Below, piece after piece: positions 37,230 to 45,946 of a stretch of 64,000 bases of DNA. The position numbers and the translations under genes were made by a program. This DNA comes from JAZKJD01 sp040384585 (lineage in GTDB: Bacteria; Pseudomonadota; Gammaproteobacteria; Diplorickettsiales; Diplorickettsiaceae): the NCBI GenBank assembly GCA_040384585.1, contig JAZKJD010000007.1, positions 1 to 64,000 of the forward strand. The letters run 5' to 3'. The notes beneath the pieces were generated by a model. That model was given only the letters and a program-made list of their open reading frames with translations. It ran no database searches and had not been told where the DNA came from. The first letter of the stretch is position 1. Every line of letters begins with the position of its first letter.

Positions 37230-37360
37230 TCGTATTCTCCAAAATCATTTTTATTTACGTTCCAATCTACATTGAAATAAATGAAAAAAATTTCATTTAT
37301 TCTTCAGTACTATTTCCTTACATGAAATTTATACAAAAAAAGATAAGGAAAAGATAAAAA

Positions 37361-38137
37361 ATGGAATTGGCATTATTAAGAGCAGCCCGAATCTTTGGAA
37401 CACAAAGAAAATTAGCTAAAATAATTGGGGCTAGCCCTGAACAAGTGAACAGCTGGTTAAACAAAAATATTCAAATTCCTCTTGAGTATGCCCTAGAAAT
37501 TGCACGCGCAACTCAACATAAAGTTAAATGGGATGAATTAACATCAAAAAAGATAACTGAACATGTAGCGCGCGCTAATACACCGTTAACAAATACAATG
37601 GGATATTATATTGAATTATCACACATTCCTGTTCAAAAAATTAAATCTTCTTATACTGATTTGACAGGCGATAAAAAAATAGATGCCATGGATCCAGAAA
37701 GACCCATTTGTGTTGATGAAAACAATAAGCTTATTTTCGGAATAAATAGGCTTCGTCTCTATCAAAAACAGCAACAAAAAAGAATTCCAGCCCGACGTTT
37801 ATCCCTGTCCGATTTGATAAAAAATCACTATAACACTACCGATCTCATCAATATCTTTGATCTCATTGAAAGAACAGTGATTGGAATCAAATTAGAAAGT
37901 TTTATTGGAAATCGCCAAGGACAACGGCTTGATTTAAATAAACCTATGGGAAATTTCCCAGAAGTTATAAAAAAAGGGACAACAACAAGGGATTTCATTG
38001 CTACGTTATTGGGATTTAATAATGAAAAAAAATTTAGACAGTTGAAGAAAATACTACATCAGGGAAATAAAACACTGATTGAAAACTTGCGAAAAAATAA
38101 GATAAACCTTTCTAAGGCTGTGAAGTTGCTACATTAG
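37361..38137 (+). CDS. YdaS-like helix-turn-helix fused to ParB-like domain
   Basis: 258 residues. Residues 1-60 (LLRAARIFGTQRKLAKIIGASPEQVNSWLN...IPLEYALEIARATQHKVKWDEL) fit the YdaS/Cro-type helix-turn-helix of prophages. About 85-150 reads like the ParB N-terminal nuclease-like domain (IPVQKIKSS...RPICVDENNKLIFGINRLRLYQKQQQKRIPARRLS), and the rest may be its DNA-binding helices. It faces away from otsA; the helicase gene follows. A role in copy or partition control of the element is plausible. The stop codon is formed by the MITE that starts here. Confidence 0.65.
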   Translation: MELALLRAARIFGTQRKLAKIIGASPEQVNSWLNKNIQIPLEYALEIARATQHKVKWDELTSKKITEHVARANTPLTNTMGYYIELSHIPVQKIKSSYTDLTGDKKIDAMDPERPICVDENNKLIFGINRLRLYQKQQQKRIPARRLSLSDLIKNHYNTTDLINIFDLIERTVIGIKLESFIGNRQGQRLDLNKPMGNFPEVIKKGTTTRDFIATLLGFNNEKKFRQLKKILHQGNKTLIENLRKNKINLSKAVKLLH

Positions 38138-38282
38138 GGTGTGTCGTCATTTAGCGAGCATGAGCCAGAAAGCGTGGTTTTTCGAGTATCGTAACGGAGC
38201 CCACTTGCAGGGTTGTGAGTAACGAAACGCAGAAAGTACGACGGTTTATAAGCATCATCGTACCAAATGACGACACACCCTA
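38135..38282. mobile_element. MITE with 16-bp perfect ends and TA duplication
   Basis: gggtgtgtcgtcattt (38137-38152) and aaatgacgacacaccc (38265-38280) are perfect inverted repeats flanked on each side by TA (38135-38136 and 38281-38282), the signature of Tc1/mariner-IS630 type insertion. The 112-base interior has no gene. The left TA plus first G forms the TAG stop of the YdaS-ParB-like gene. Confidence 0.85.
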
Positions 38283-38326
38283 GCTTGAATGACAAAAAAT
38301 CATTTAGCTTAAACAAGGAGTAAGCG

Positions 38327-39829
38327 ATGAGATTTAACGAAAAAAAGTCACCCTCTCTGATTTTCGGCATTTATTCACTGCCTGCTGAACAAGCCGTATT
38401 AGGTGGCTTACTATTAAATAATGCTAGTTGGCCAAAAGTACGCGATCAGTTAAGTTTCAAGGATTTTTATCAATATGAACACCAAATCTTATTCCAATTA
38501 ATCGCTAAAAAATTGGAAAAAGGGGATCCTATTGATGCGCTTATTTTAAGTGAAGAAATTAAAAACTTTATCGCACTCAAAAAAATCAAGGGTGAACACT
38601 ATGTTTTTGAACTCATTAAAAATACGCCAAGTACGGCAAATATAGCGACTTATGCCACTATCGTTAAAGAACATGCTCAGCGTAGAGAATTAAAAAAATT
38701 ATTGGACTCTCTACAGCCCACTGTATCACTAGAAAGTATAACAAACTTGGTTAAAATTTTCAAAAACGGAGTCAATCGCTTAGAGAATGAAAAGAAGATC
38801 ACACACAAACTTATCTATCGTTGTTTTATCGACATTCCCACAAAACCAATAGACTGGCTATGGCCACACTATATTGCAAAAGGTAAATTATCCATTATTG
38901 CCGGTAATCCTGGTTTAGGAAAATCGCAAATTACAGCAAGCCTTGCGGCTATTATCAGCACTGGGGGGCTATGGCCTGTTGAACAGACTGCTTGTAACCC
39001 TGGCCAAGTTATCTTTCTTTCCGCTGAAGATAATCCAGAAGATACCATAAAACCGCGCTTACAAGCGGCGAATGCCGATCTGACAAAAATATTCATTTTA
39101 GATGACTTGGAAAGCCATGATAAGGAAGGAAGACTTCATAGACCGTTTAATCTAAAAACGGATTTAAAACAATTAGAATATTGGATTAAAACCAATGGAA
39201 AAATTTCCTTAGTCGTTATCGATCCCATTTCCGCCTATCTAGGAATGATAGACAGTCATAAAAACTCAGAAGTCAGATCCTTATTATCTCCACTTAGCAA
39301 GCTAGCAGCACAGTACAATATTGCGATTATCGGCATTTCCCATCTCAATAAAAGCGCGCATACGGATCCTCTCATGCGTGTCAGCGGAAGCCTGGCTTTC
39401 GTCGCTGCAGCACGTGCGACCTATCTGGTGGCAATGGATCCCCATAATGAAGACAGACGTTTATTTTTGCCAATGAAAAATAATATTGGTAATGATAAAA
39501 CAGGTTTTGCTTTTTCTATTCAAGCCTACCGCTTAAAAAATAATATAGAAAGCTCTAAAATCGTGTGGGAAAACGAAATCATCCATACAAAGGCCTATGA
39601 GGTCATGACAGCACCTCAATCAGATTTCGAAGACCAAAGTGCTTTAAACGAAGCCAAAACGTTTCTCTTAGATTTACTGACCATTTCTTCTCGCTCAGTT
39701 AAAGAAATACAATCGGCCGCCTATCAAGCAGGCCATGCTTGGCGGACGGTTCGTCGTGCTAAAGATCAACTAAAAATTATGACTAAGAAACAAAGCATGG
39801 TAGGCGGCTGGTTTTGGGAATTACGATGA
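38327..39829 (+). CDS. DnaB_N-AAA replicative helicase/ATPase (RepA-like)
   Basis: 500 residues. N-terminal ~120 residues match DnaB helicase N-terminal domain (SLPAEQAVLGGLLLNNASWPKVRDQLSFKDFYQYEHQILFQLI). The following RecA-like domain has Walker A GNPGLGKSQIT (about 196-206), Walker B LVVIDPIS and sensor GISHLNK, as in RSF1010 RepA/AAA_25 ATPases of plasmids and islands. The C-terminal ~70 residues look like a winged helix. It could replicate the excised element. Confidence 0.85.
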   Translation: MRFNEKKSPSLIFGIYSLPAEQAVLGGLLLNNASWPKVRDQLSFKDFYQYEHQILFQLIAKKLEKGDPIDALILSEEIKNFIALKKIKGEHYVFELIKNTPSTANIATYATIVKEHAQRRELKKLLDSLQPTVSLESITNLVKIFKNGVNRLENEKKITHKLIYRCFIDIPTKPIDWLWPHYIAKGKLSIIAGNPGLGKSQITASLAAIISTGGLWPVEQTACNPGQVIFLSAEDNPEDTIKPRLQAANADLTKIFILDDLESHDKEGRLHRPFNLKTDLKQLEYWIKTNGKISLVVIDPISAYLGMIDSHKNSEVRSLLSPLSKLAAQYNIAIIGISHLNKSAHTDPLMRVSGSLAFVAAARATYLVAMDPHNEDRRLFLPMKNNIGNDKTGFAFSIQAYRLKNNIESSKIVWENEIIHTKAYEVMTAPQSDFEDQSALNEAKTFLLDLLTISSRSVKEIQSAAYQAGHAWRTVRRAKDQLKIMTKKQSMVGGWFWELR

Positions 39830-39917
39830 AGTGATCCAAAAAAACAGAAGGTGCCCAACTTTTACATCAAAAAGAGTTTTGTAGATAAAAATCAAATCCA
39901 ACTTTCAGGAGTCCAGT

Positions 39918-40175
39918 ATGAAATGTATCAATGCGAAATGTGGTTATGTAAAAACAAAAGTCTATGACTCACGCAAAATACAATCGGGAAGACTCTATAA
40001 GAGAAAGCGTATTTGTCATAAATGTAACACGCGCTATACCTCGTTTGAGATTCCGATCTATCTAGGAAAGGTTAGTCTCAATCAAAGATATGTTGTGGAA
40101 CAAATCAGAAGCTATTTTGGAGAAACATTGGATCCTTACTACCAATGGCGGTTCATCATGACAATCTATTCGTAA
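39918..40175 (+). CDS. Small zinc-ribbon protein (NrdR/Ogr-like)
   Basis: 85 residues. MKCINAKCGYVKTKVYDSRK...RLYKRKRICHKCNTRYTSFE has C-x4-C ... C-x2-C and the VxDSR and R-x-C-x-x-C-x-x-R-Y/F-T-x-F-E pattern of the NrdR zinc ribbon, but lacks the ATP-cone domain of real NrdR. Phage Ogr/Delta activators also have such small zinc domains. In this setting, a transcription activator of the element is likely. An agga site lies about 8 bases upstream. Confidence 0.75.
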   Translation: MKCINAKCGYVKTKVYDSRKIQSGRLYKRKRICHKCNTRYTSFEIPIYLGKVSLNQRYVVEQIRSYFGETLDPYYQWRFIMTIYS

Positions 40176-40303
40176 AAAATCGCTAAATAAGTGAGTAGCC
40201 ATAGCAAATAATGTGGATTGCTAATGCTAAAATTTGTGATGATACTAACCATAAGAAACGTTAGATTAAAATTTGTTAGTTAATTAAAAATAAAGGAGAG
40301 ATT

Positions 40304-40702
40304 ATGTCAGAATTACTCGCAATCCTTGCTATCACTGGTGCAGGTAAAATAGCACATTATTTAGGTACCGAAGGATCAATTGCTTTACCGGCGATAACAC
40401 ACACGCCTGGATCAGGAATCTACACTATTTCATTTGCTACAGAAAAAAAGGTTAAAGACACCCTTCCCCCTTTTGTTCTCACTACAATTACTGACACGAC
40501 ATCAAGGGCACTAATATCGAAATTGTCGACACCTGTTAGCATCGTCCCCTATAGTGTTGCGGTGAAATTTATATATACGTTATCATTTTCTATTTCTGTA
40601 TCCCAAGTGCAGTGCTTGCTTTTGGGCTTATGTACCACCACGCCAGCGGATCCCGATACCCTAATCACGGTAAGAATCGTTGCAGATGCATACGATAGTT
40701 GA
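40304..40702 (+). CDS. Unknown 132-residue protein
   Basis: No family recognised. Rich in Thr, Ser, Ile and Val, with probable beta strands and no signal peptide; one hydrophobic stretch near 104-112 (VQCLLLGLC). Preceded by a good ribosome site (aaggag, 40291-40296), which supports expression. Cargo of the integrated element. Confidence 0.6.
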   Translation: MSELLAILAITGAGKIAHYLGTEGSIALPAITHTPGSGIYTISFATEKKVKDTLPPFVLTTITDTTSRALISKLSTPVSIVPYSVAVKFIYTLSFSISVSQVQCLLLGLCTTTPADPDTLITVRIVADAYDS

Positions 40703-40890
40703 TTCTAATCCTGCTAAGAATTAGACTAGCCATTCTGCAAAATAGGAATTGATTAAGAATATCAAACTCTTATAGAGTCAAATTTTTTAATATAGGCCTT
40801 TTGCAGAAAGGTTTTTTATTGGGCGCCTTCCGCTTTTTTGGACCACTTCATCGATAATTCACGGAGACAAGGGTACATTAGGGACAGAAA

Positions 40891-41556
40891 CTAGAGTAAA
40901 ATATCTAAAATATCCGTTAAATGTCTAATAGTATAAGTTGGATTCAGTGCACGACACGTTTTCTCATCACCATATCCATACTCTGCCCAACAGGAATTTG
41001 CTCCAATATTTTGTGCGAATAGTAAATCTACAGACGTATCTCCAATCATTAAGACTTCTTTCGGATCTACCTCGTTAAATTTTGGCTTGATAAAATCAAC
41101 ATAGGCCATAGGGTCAGGTTTTTTTCGTAGCGTTTTAGTGTCACCTATGACCATGGCAATATATTGTTTTATCCGAAAGCGTTCTAGCGCAGCGTCTAGA
41201 GCAATAACCGGTTTATTGCTAACAACAGTGAGTATAAAACCAGTAGAATAGAGCTTAGCCAATACTTCATCTACTTTTGAGAAAGGTGCACTTTCTTGTT
41301 CACCTTCGACCAAATAGATCGCTTCATAGCTATCTAATAAATGCTGGATTTGAGGATAGCTTAATTCTGGACTGAGCACTCGTAATATTTTTTCCGTGCC
41401 AAAACCGGCTCGAATTGTTCTCTCGATGAAATTATGGTCAGGAAGAGTCATATTGAATGCTTTATAAGCACGTTTGATACAAAAAAATATCACCTCATGT
41501 GTCGCACAAAGCGTGCCGTCAAAATCAAAAATAATTAATTTATAGTTATTCATCAT
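40891..41556 (-). CDS. HAD-IA hydrolase, phosphoglycolate phosphatase-like
   Basis: 221 residues. Motif I IIFDFDGTLCATHE (two Asp), motif II VVSNKP, motif III Lys in KKPDPM, motif IV MIGDTSVDLLFA; the helical cap lies between I and II. The nearest type is Gph-like phosphatase acting on small phosphorylated metabolites. It lacks the OtsB pattern, but it is the only phosphatase near the trehalose-6-phosphate synthase, so activity on that product is worth considering. Element cargo. Confidence 0.88.
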   Translation of the reverse strand: MMNNYKLIIFDFDGTLCATHEVIFFCIKRAYKAFNMTLPDHNFIERTIRAGFGTEKILRVLSPELSYPQIQHLLDSYEAIYLVEGEQESAPFSKVDEVLAKLYSTGFILTVVSNKPVIALDAALERFRIKQYIAMVIGDTKTLRKKPDPMAYVDFIKPKFNEVDPKEVLMIGDTSVDLLFAQNIGANSCWAEYGYGDEKTCRALNPTYTIRHLTDILDILL

Positions 41557-41818
41557 GCGAATAATAAAATACCCCTATTGATTACTTTTTAAGAAAGGTA
41601 ATGATGAAATGATTCGGGGTCCACCCCTCACCTAGCTTTTCTAGGAACCATAGGGACAGAACCTAATTGATATAATAAATTATAGTTTGACTTATTTTAT
41701 GAAACTACAGCTATATACAGGCAATCCTAAAATGGGAACGACTTAACTGTACTTATAAAGATATTTACATTTTATTTTATACAAATAAAATAATAAATTA
41801 TAGACCCAAAGGATTTCA

Positions 41819-41966
41819 CGTTGTGGTTAGGCACACGAGGGCGAGCGAGCAGAGTATATACGGAATACATGAGAACGCGAAGCCCCGATATATAACAACA
41901 CAACTTGAAAGGCGAAGAGTATATACCCATTGCACTTGAAGGTACGAATTTGCATCTTCAAGTACT
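41819..41966. repeat. Palindromic repeat family B, intergenic copy
   Basis: Contains gagtatatacggaatacat (41853-41871), then gagaacgcgaa, and cttgaaaggcgaagagtata (41903-41922). These match agtgtatatggaatacatga and ttcaagtgcgaagagtatac of the insert inside purD (60080-60172). Repeated agagtatata and tacgaatttgcatcttcaag pieces suggest several nested units. Confidence 0.65.
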
Positions 41967-41986
41967 TTCTTTTCGCGATGGGGATT

Positions 41987-42052
41987 TTCAAGGAGAGAAT
42001 CGCGATTCTCTCCTTGAATGGCGGGGCAAAAGCTTGGCTTTTGCCCCGCCAT
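41987..42052. repeat. Two adjacent perfect hairpins
   Basis: A 32-base perfect palindrome (41987-42018; half-site ttcaaggagagaatcg) directly followed by a 16-base-arm hairpin (atggcggggcaaaagc / gcttttgccccgccat, 42018-42033 and 42037-42052, loop ttg). The second has a much higher GC content than its surroundings. Both lie inside larger arms tataccgctcgc (42063-42074) / gcgagcggtata (42105-42116). Confidence 0.85.
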
Positions 42053-42153
42053 GTAAACGGGTATACCGCTCGCTGTGATTTAAAAAGATTTGCATCTTCA
42101 GGTGCGAGCGGTATAGATATTCGAATTATAGTCATAGTCAAGGTACGTAACAA

Positions 42154-43356
42154 ATGCGAATATTACTCTTAACCGGCGAATTTGATCCCTTTAATATAGG
42201 CGGTTTAGGAAGATACGTTAATAAAATATTTGAATTAATAAGTTCGGATCCGGATATTCAGATAGATGTGCTAAACATCATAAACTATATAAAAATTCAC
42301 TTTTCATCTCCATTTAAAGCGCTTGAAAAAATCCAAACAAAACGAAGTATTATTCTCCATATCGATGGAAAAAGTGATGGGGTTGTAGAAAATGACAAAG
42401 AGGGAGCAGATATTATTGCGAGTAGTATTCAATACTTGCTTTTTCCCTATGATATTGTGTTTGTACAAGATGTCCATAATGCGCGTGTTGCACGTCAATT
42501 GTTGCAAAAAAAATTAGTGTCACATATCATTTCCTTCGTACATTTAAGCTGCAATTATTATAATCCACATCTTCAAACCATTTATCAGAGTAAAACTGCT
42601 TTTATAAGCAAAAAAAGAGTCTGTGAAAAAATATTAGAAGAATTATCTAGTGCTTATCTTTGTCCTTCAAAGCATACTAAAAAACTGGCAACATCACCTA
42701 AGCTAAGACTTTCTACCTGTCATGTCATACCATTAGCAGCGAATATAAATCTTGCTCAGACTTCGCTACAGCAATTAAACAAAAATAAATGGGATCACTT
42801 GCAGCCACTTCGTCTTATTTCAGTGGGTAGGTTTGTTGAGCAAAAAGCACCTCTCTATTTATGTGACGTTATTAAATATTGCCGTGATTTTGGTCTCGAT
42901 TTCCATATCACCTTAATCGGTACCGGCTATATGAAAGCAGAAGTGGATGTTCGATTACAAAAAGAAAATTTAAACGATTATGTCACAATCATTTATCGTC
43001 ATCTCAATGAAAAAGAAGTTTTTGCACATCTTTCTAAAAGCCACATTTTTATATCGACGACGTTATTTGAAAGCTTTGGTTTCTCTATTTTAGAGGCGAT
43101 GGCTTGCGAGTGCGTGCCTATTTGTTTTAATAATACAGCGATTCCTGAGTTGATTAATTCAAATGAGGTAGGTTTTTTAATTGAAAATGAACAACCTCAG
43201 TATATGGCTGAGAAAATTTTAAGTTTAGCAAAGACCCCCAATTTGCTTCAGAAAATAGCCAGCAACGCTAAATGTCGAGCGAGCCACTATACATGGGAAA
43301 GACATGTTAAAAAACTCATGTCGTTGTTTACCGCTACTCTCGGGTCTCCCATTTAG
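42154..43356 (+). CDS. GT4 family glycosyltransferase
   Basis: 400 residues. GT-B fold: N-terminal LLTGEFDPFNIGGLGRYV (typical GGxGR/GxG acceptor-side start) and C-terminal LRLISVGRFVEQKAP, ITLIGTGY, and the E-x7-E motif ESFGFSILEAM (catalytic/nucleotide binding) followed by ECVPICFNNTAIPELI. Retaining GT4 enzymes use nucleotide sugars for envelope or storage glycans. Located on the integrated element; it may alter surface sugars or work with sugar metabolism of the cargo. Acceptor unknown. Confidence 0.92.
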   Translation: MRILLLTGEFDPFNIGGLGRYVNKIFELISSDPDIQIDVLNIINYIKIHFSSPFKALEKIQTKRSIILHIDGKSDGVVENDKEGADIIASSIQYLLFPYDIVFVQDVHNARVARQLLQKKLVSHIISFVHLSCNYYNPHLQTIYQSKTAFISKKRVCEKILEELSSAYLCPSKHTKKLATSPKLRLSTCHVIPLAANINLAQTSLQQLNKNKWDHLQPLRLISVGRFVEQKAPLYLCDVIKYCRDFGLDFHITLIGTGYMKAEVDVRLQKENLNDYVTIIYRHLNEKEVFAHLSKSHIFISTTLFESFGFSILEAMACECVPICFNNTAIPELINSNEVGFLIENEQPQYMAEKILSLAKTPNLLQKIASNAKCRASHYTWERHVKKLMSLFTATLGSPI

Positions 43357-43561
43357 AGGTTTTTAGCCATTTCATACCGCTCTTCTTTTTCTTCTCTAAA
43401 AGTCCTAACGCCTTTAGAAAATCTATAGCAAGATCACACTATCCTTTTACTAGATAAAGCGGGTGTTTTCTGACCTCTTTTACTCCATACTTGAATCATT
43501 GTCACCTTAGCAAAACTTCGTGTGATAAAGCCAATGATTTAAATTTTTTGGGATATTTCAT

Positions 43562-44632
43562 ATGAAGAAACAAGGTAAAGTACAATCGCTTATTTTCTCT
43601 GCCCTGTGTTTATTAGGTATGACAGTACAATCCTCAGCGGCAACGACAATTCCTTACAAACCGTATGTGGATGTTGCTTTATCCAGCATTACACAATGGG
43701 ATCCGGCCAGTCAAAGCATGCAACCTTTAGGATTATTACCTTTACTCAAAAATCCTGGCTTAAAAGCACTGCGCTTATCCTTTATCACTTCGGATGGTGG
43801 ACAGTGCGCCGGAACTTGGGCTGGTTACCCTGTTTCAGAAGATCCAGAACAAGGGTTTGGCATGCCAGTTTTTAAAAAACTGCGAGAACAAGGTGCTCAT
43901 CTCAGTATTGCATTAGGCGGTCTGAATGGTGAATACCTATCACAAGCTTGTAAGTCCACTGTGGATTTACAATCAGTCTATGAGGAAATTGTTCGCATCT
44001 ACAAGCCCACCTCTTTAGATTTCGATCTTGAAAATAATATACAAACAAATAATGCACAATTAGATCGACTCATGCAGGCCATCCAAGGCGTGAAAAATAA
44101 TTATACGGATCTTAAAATTAGTTTTACCCTCCCGGTTCTGCCAACAGGTCTGGTAGAAAATTTAGGTTTAAATGTTTTAAAAAGAGCAGAAATCAATGGT
44201 CTATCGGATTACGCCGTTAATATTATGGCCATGGACTATGGTGATTACTTTGGTTCTGCTATGGGAGAAAACGCCATTAAAGCCGCTACCAATACATTTA
44301 AACAATTAAAAGCACTTTATCCTGATCAGTCCGATGCTACGCTCTGGTCTCGCATTGAGGTTACGCCCATGATTGGTCTTAACGATACCAGTAACGATCA
44401 AGTACCTCAAAATTTTGCATTACCTGGCGATGTTAAGCTGCTCAAAGCCTTTGCAGCCGCGAATAAAATAAACGGATTATCCGCTTGGTCTATCACGCGT
44501 GATCATTCTTGTAATGACAAATGGGTAAGTACGGATTGCTCCAGTCAAAACCCAATGACAAAAAAGCCTAACCAAGCTAAGGATTTTGAGTACAGTAAAT
44601 ATTTTATGAGTCCTGTTTCTAGAGCAATGTAA
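43562..44632 (+). CDS. Secreted GH18 chitinase
   Basis: 356 residues. Signal peptide (about 1-26, cleavage after SSA). TIM-barrel strands: VDVALSSIT, ALRLSFIT, LSIALGGLNGEY, and the GH18 catalytic motif TSLDFDLEN (D-x-D-x-E, about residue 150-158), then FTLPVLPTG, NIMAMDYGDYF and GLSAWSITRDHSC. It resembles bacterial ChiD/ChiA-like exochitinase-type proteins. As an arthropod associate, the bacterium could use it on cuticle or gut lining. It has its own 200-base upstream region containing a copy of the GATCTTGCTATAG motif (43417-43439, reverse). Confidence 0.93.
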   Translation: MKKQGKVQSLIFSALCLLGMTVQSSAATTIPYKPYVDVALSSITQWDPASQSMQPLGLLPLLKNPGLKALRLSFITSDGGQCAGTWAGYPVSEDPEQGFGMPVFKKLREQGAHLSIALGGLNGEYLSQACKSTVDLQSVYEEIVRIYKPTSLDFDLENNIQTNNAQLDRLMQAIQGVKNNYTDLKISFTLPVLPTGLVENLGLNVLKRAEINGLSDYAVNIMAMDYGDYFGSAMGENAIKAATNTFKQLKALYPDQSDATLWSRIEVTPMIGLNDTSNDQVPQNFALPGDVKLLKAFAAANKINGLSAWSITRDHSCNDKWVSTDCSSQNPMTKKPNQAKDFEYSKYFMSPVSRAM

Positions 44633-44771
44633 ATATAAAAGGTTCTCCCCAATTGAGGGGGCAAATTAATCGCATAAAATCATCTTAAGTTGTTGAAAAA
44701 ACCAAGATAAAAGAGATTAAGATGCCAGTAAAAATTGTATCGTAAATTTACCCGGATTTAAACTGCGGGAA

Positions 44772-45233
44772 GTGAAGGGAAGCAACTCATTAATACTGAA
44801 GGTGACTTATCATAAGAAGCCACGTTGCGTCAGCTGTCAGAGCAAGGATCTACGTAAGAAAGCGAGCTTTATACGTCAAGTACAGCATGAAACGATAGGT
44901 CCTAGGCGAACGAGTCTTGAATGTAAAGCGCATAAATTCTATTGTCGCACTTGTGGATGTTATTTTAATCAACGGTTTCCGGGAATAGGAAAACATCAAC
45001 GAGCGACAGAACGTTTACAAAAACAAGTATTCCATCAGCACACGCAAGGCGTATCCCAGCAAGCGTTAGCGAAGGATTTTAAGTTAGGTAAAGCCACCCT
45101 AGAACGTTGGTATCATAAACGCTACCCACTTGAGCATCAGGAACGTAAGGCTTCTCCCTGTCCTATCGTACTGGGGATTGATGAACATTCTTTTAGTAAA
45201 AAACAAGGTTATGCCACGACGTTTTGTGATTAA
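44772..45233 (+). pseudogene. ISL3-family transposase, truncated
   Basis: 153 residues. Zinc-finger CVSCQSKDL...FYCRTCGCYFNQRFPG, helix-turn-helix GVSQQALAKDFKLGKATLERWYHKR, and the first catalytic block VLGIDEHSFSKKQGYATTFCD. A stop follows directly where the DDE domain should continue; scraps in other frames reach about 45345, then similarity is lost. The coding similarity also runs upstream of 44772 (LPGFKLREVKG). Dead copy next to the right att site. Confidence 0.88.
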
Positions 45234-45398
45234 TGAAGCATCAGCGCGGCTTATTGTCGTGTTTACGGACTAAACCAAATAATTTAAGTGTCAAGCAACT
45301 CATTAAACGTAATGAGTATTTAAACCAGCAACCTGCCCCCAATGCCCCACTACTGCCCCACAAAGGAGTAGTTTAATGAGGAGAAGTTATCTAAGTCC

Positions 45399-45455
45399 TT
45401 GATTTTACTGGTGGGCCGTGATGGAATCGAACCATCGACCAATAGATTAAAAGTC
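45399..45455. repeat. attR: 57-bp direct repeat inside tRNA-Lys
   Basis: Identical to 31258-31314. It covers the 3' part of the intact tRNA-Lys gene plus ten flanking bases. After integration, the element supplies this 3' part so that the tRNA remains functional. Confidence 0.93.
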
Positions 45456-45484
45456 TACTGCTCTACCAACTGAGCTAACGGCCC
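45409..45484 (-). tRNA. tRNA-Lys (UUU)
   Basis: 76 bases including encoded CCA. Acceptor GGGCCGT pairs with ACGGCCC; D-arm GCTC/GAGC; anticodon stem GTAGA/TCTAT with loop CTTTTAA (anticodon TTT); T-arm GATGG/CCATC with TTCGATT. All arms pair, so it should be functional. It is the integration target of the element to its left. Confidence 0.97.
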
Positions 45485-45946
45485 AATAATTGAACCGCAG
45501 ATTGTAGTCAATCTGACGGGGAATATCAATCCCATCTTTTTTCAGCTGATTTCTGCCTATTTCTTAACGATCCAAACTCGTTTAACTACCCTGAGTCAAC
45601 CCCCAACCTCACCACTCTCCACCGGCATTACTGATCTTGCAACAGTTTATTAGACCCTAAGAAGGGAGAGATTGATAAAACCGTTATTGCAATCAACAGG
45701 AGATAAATACCCTAAAATTGAATGATGGCTGTAATTGTTATAAAAGATTTCGATATAATAAAAAATACTTTGCTTCGCTCGGTTCACGCGATCCATAACG
45801 CTAGAAATAAACATATTTTGTTTTCAAAGCCAGCCTTCTAAAGTTTCTAAAGTGCGAATATTGACATTTTCTGGAAACCAGGCTACCAAATGTTGAGTGA
45901 TTGGTTGTTTAAAAAAGCGTAATTATTAATTAAAGGAATACAGACC
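45485..45946. other. Degraded IS and gene scraps
   Basis: Holds an IS3 OrfB scrap (45650-45796) and, on the minus strand ending at 45824, a short frame reading QHLVAWFPENVNIRTLETLEGWL, which looks like the C-terminus of a lost protein that I cannot name. A promoter for the autotransporter at 45947 should be in the last 100 bases. Confidence 0.5.
45650..45796 (-). pseudogene. IS3-family transposase OrfB, C-terminal scrap
   Basis: Reading from 45796 down: AKQSIFYYIEIFYNNYSHHSILGYLSPVDC, the well-known OrfB C-terminus (…F.YIE.FYN..R.HS.LGYLSP). It ends at the TAA at 45650-45652. The rest of the transposase is absent. Confidence 0.85.

Larger units (their letters stand above)
41557..42153. other. 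Intergenic region with nested palindromic repeats
   Basis: Bases 41557-41817 are plain AT-rich sequence. Bases 41819-42112 are packed with palindromes (separate entries). Long reading frames crossing here on either strand are products of the repeats, not genes. Confidence 0.7.

Noticed and set aside
39918..40175. Full NrdR repressor
   Set aside because: Only the zinc ribbon resembles NrdR; the ATP-cone domain is missing and the genomic context is a mobile element.
41816..42153. Minus-strand reading frames of about 80-108 codons
   Set aside because: They run through the palindromic repeats at 41819-42116 and lack ribosome sites and any family-like sequence.
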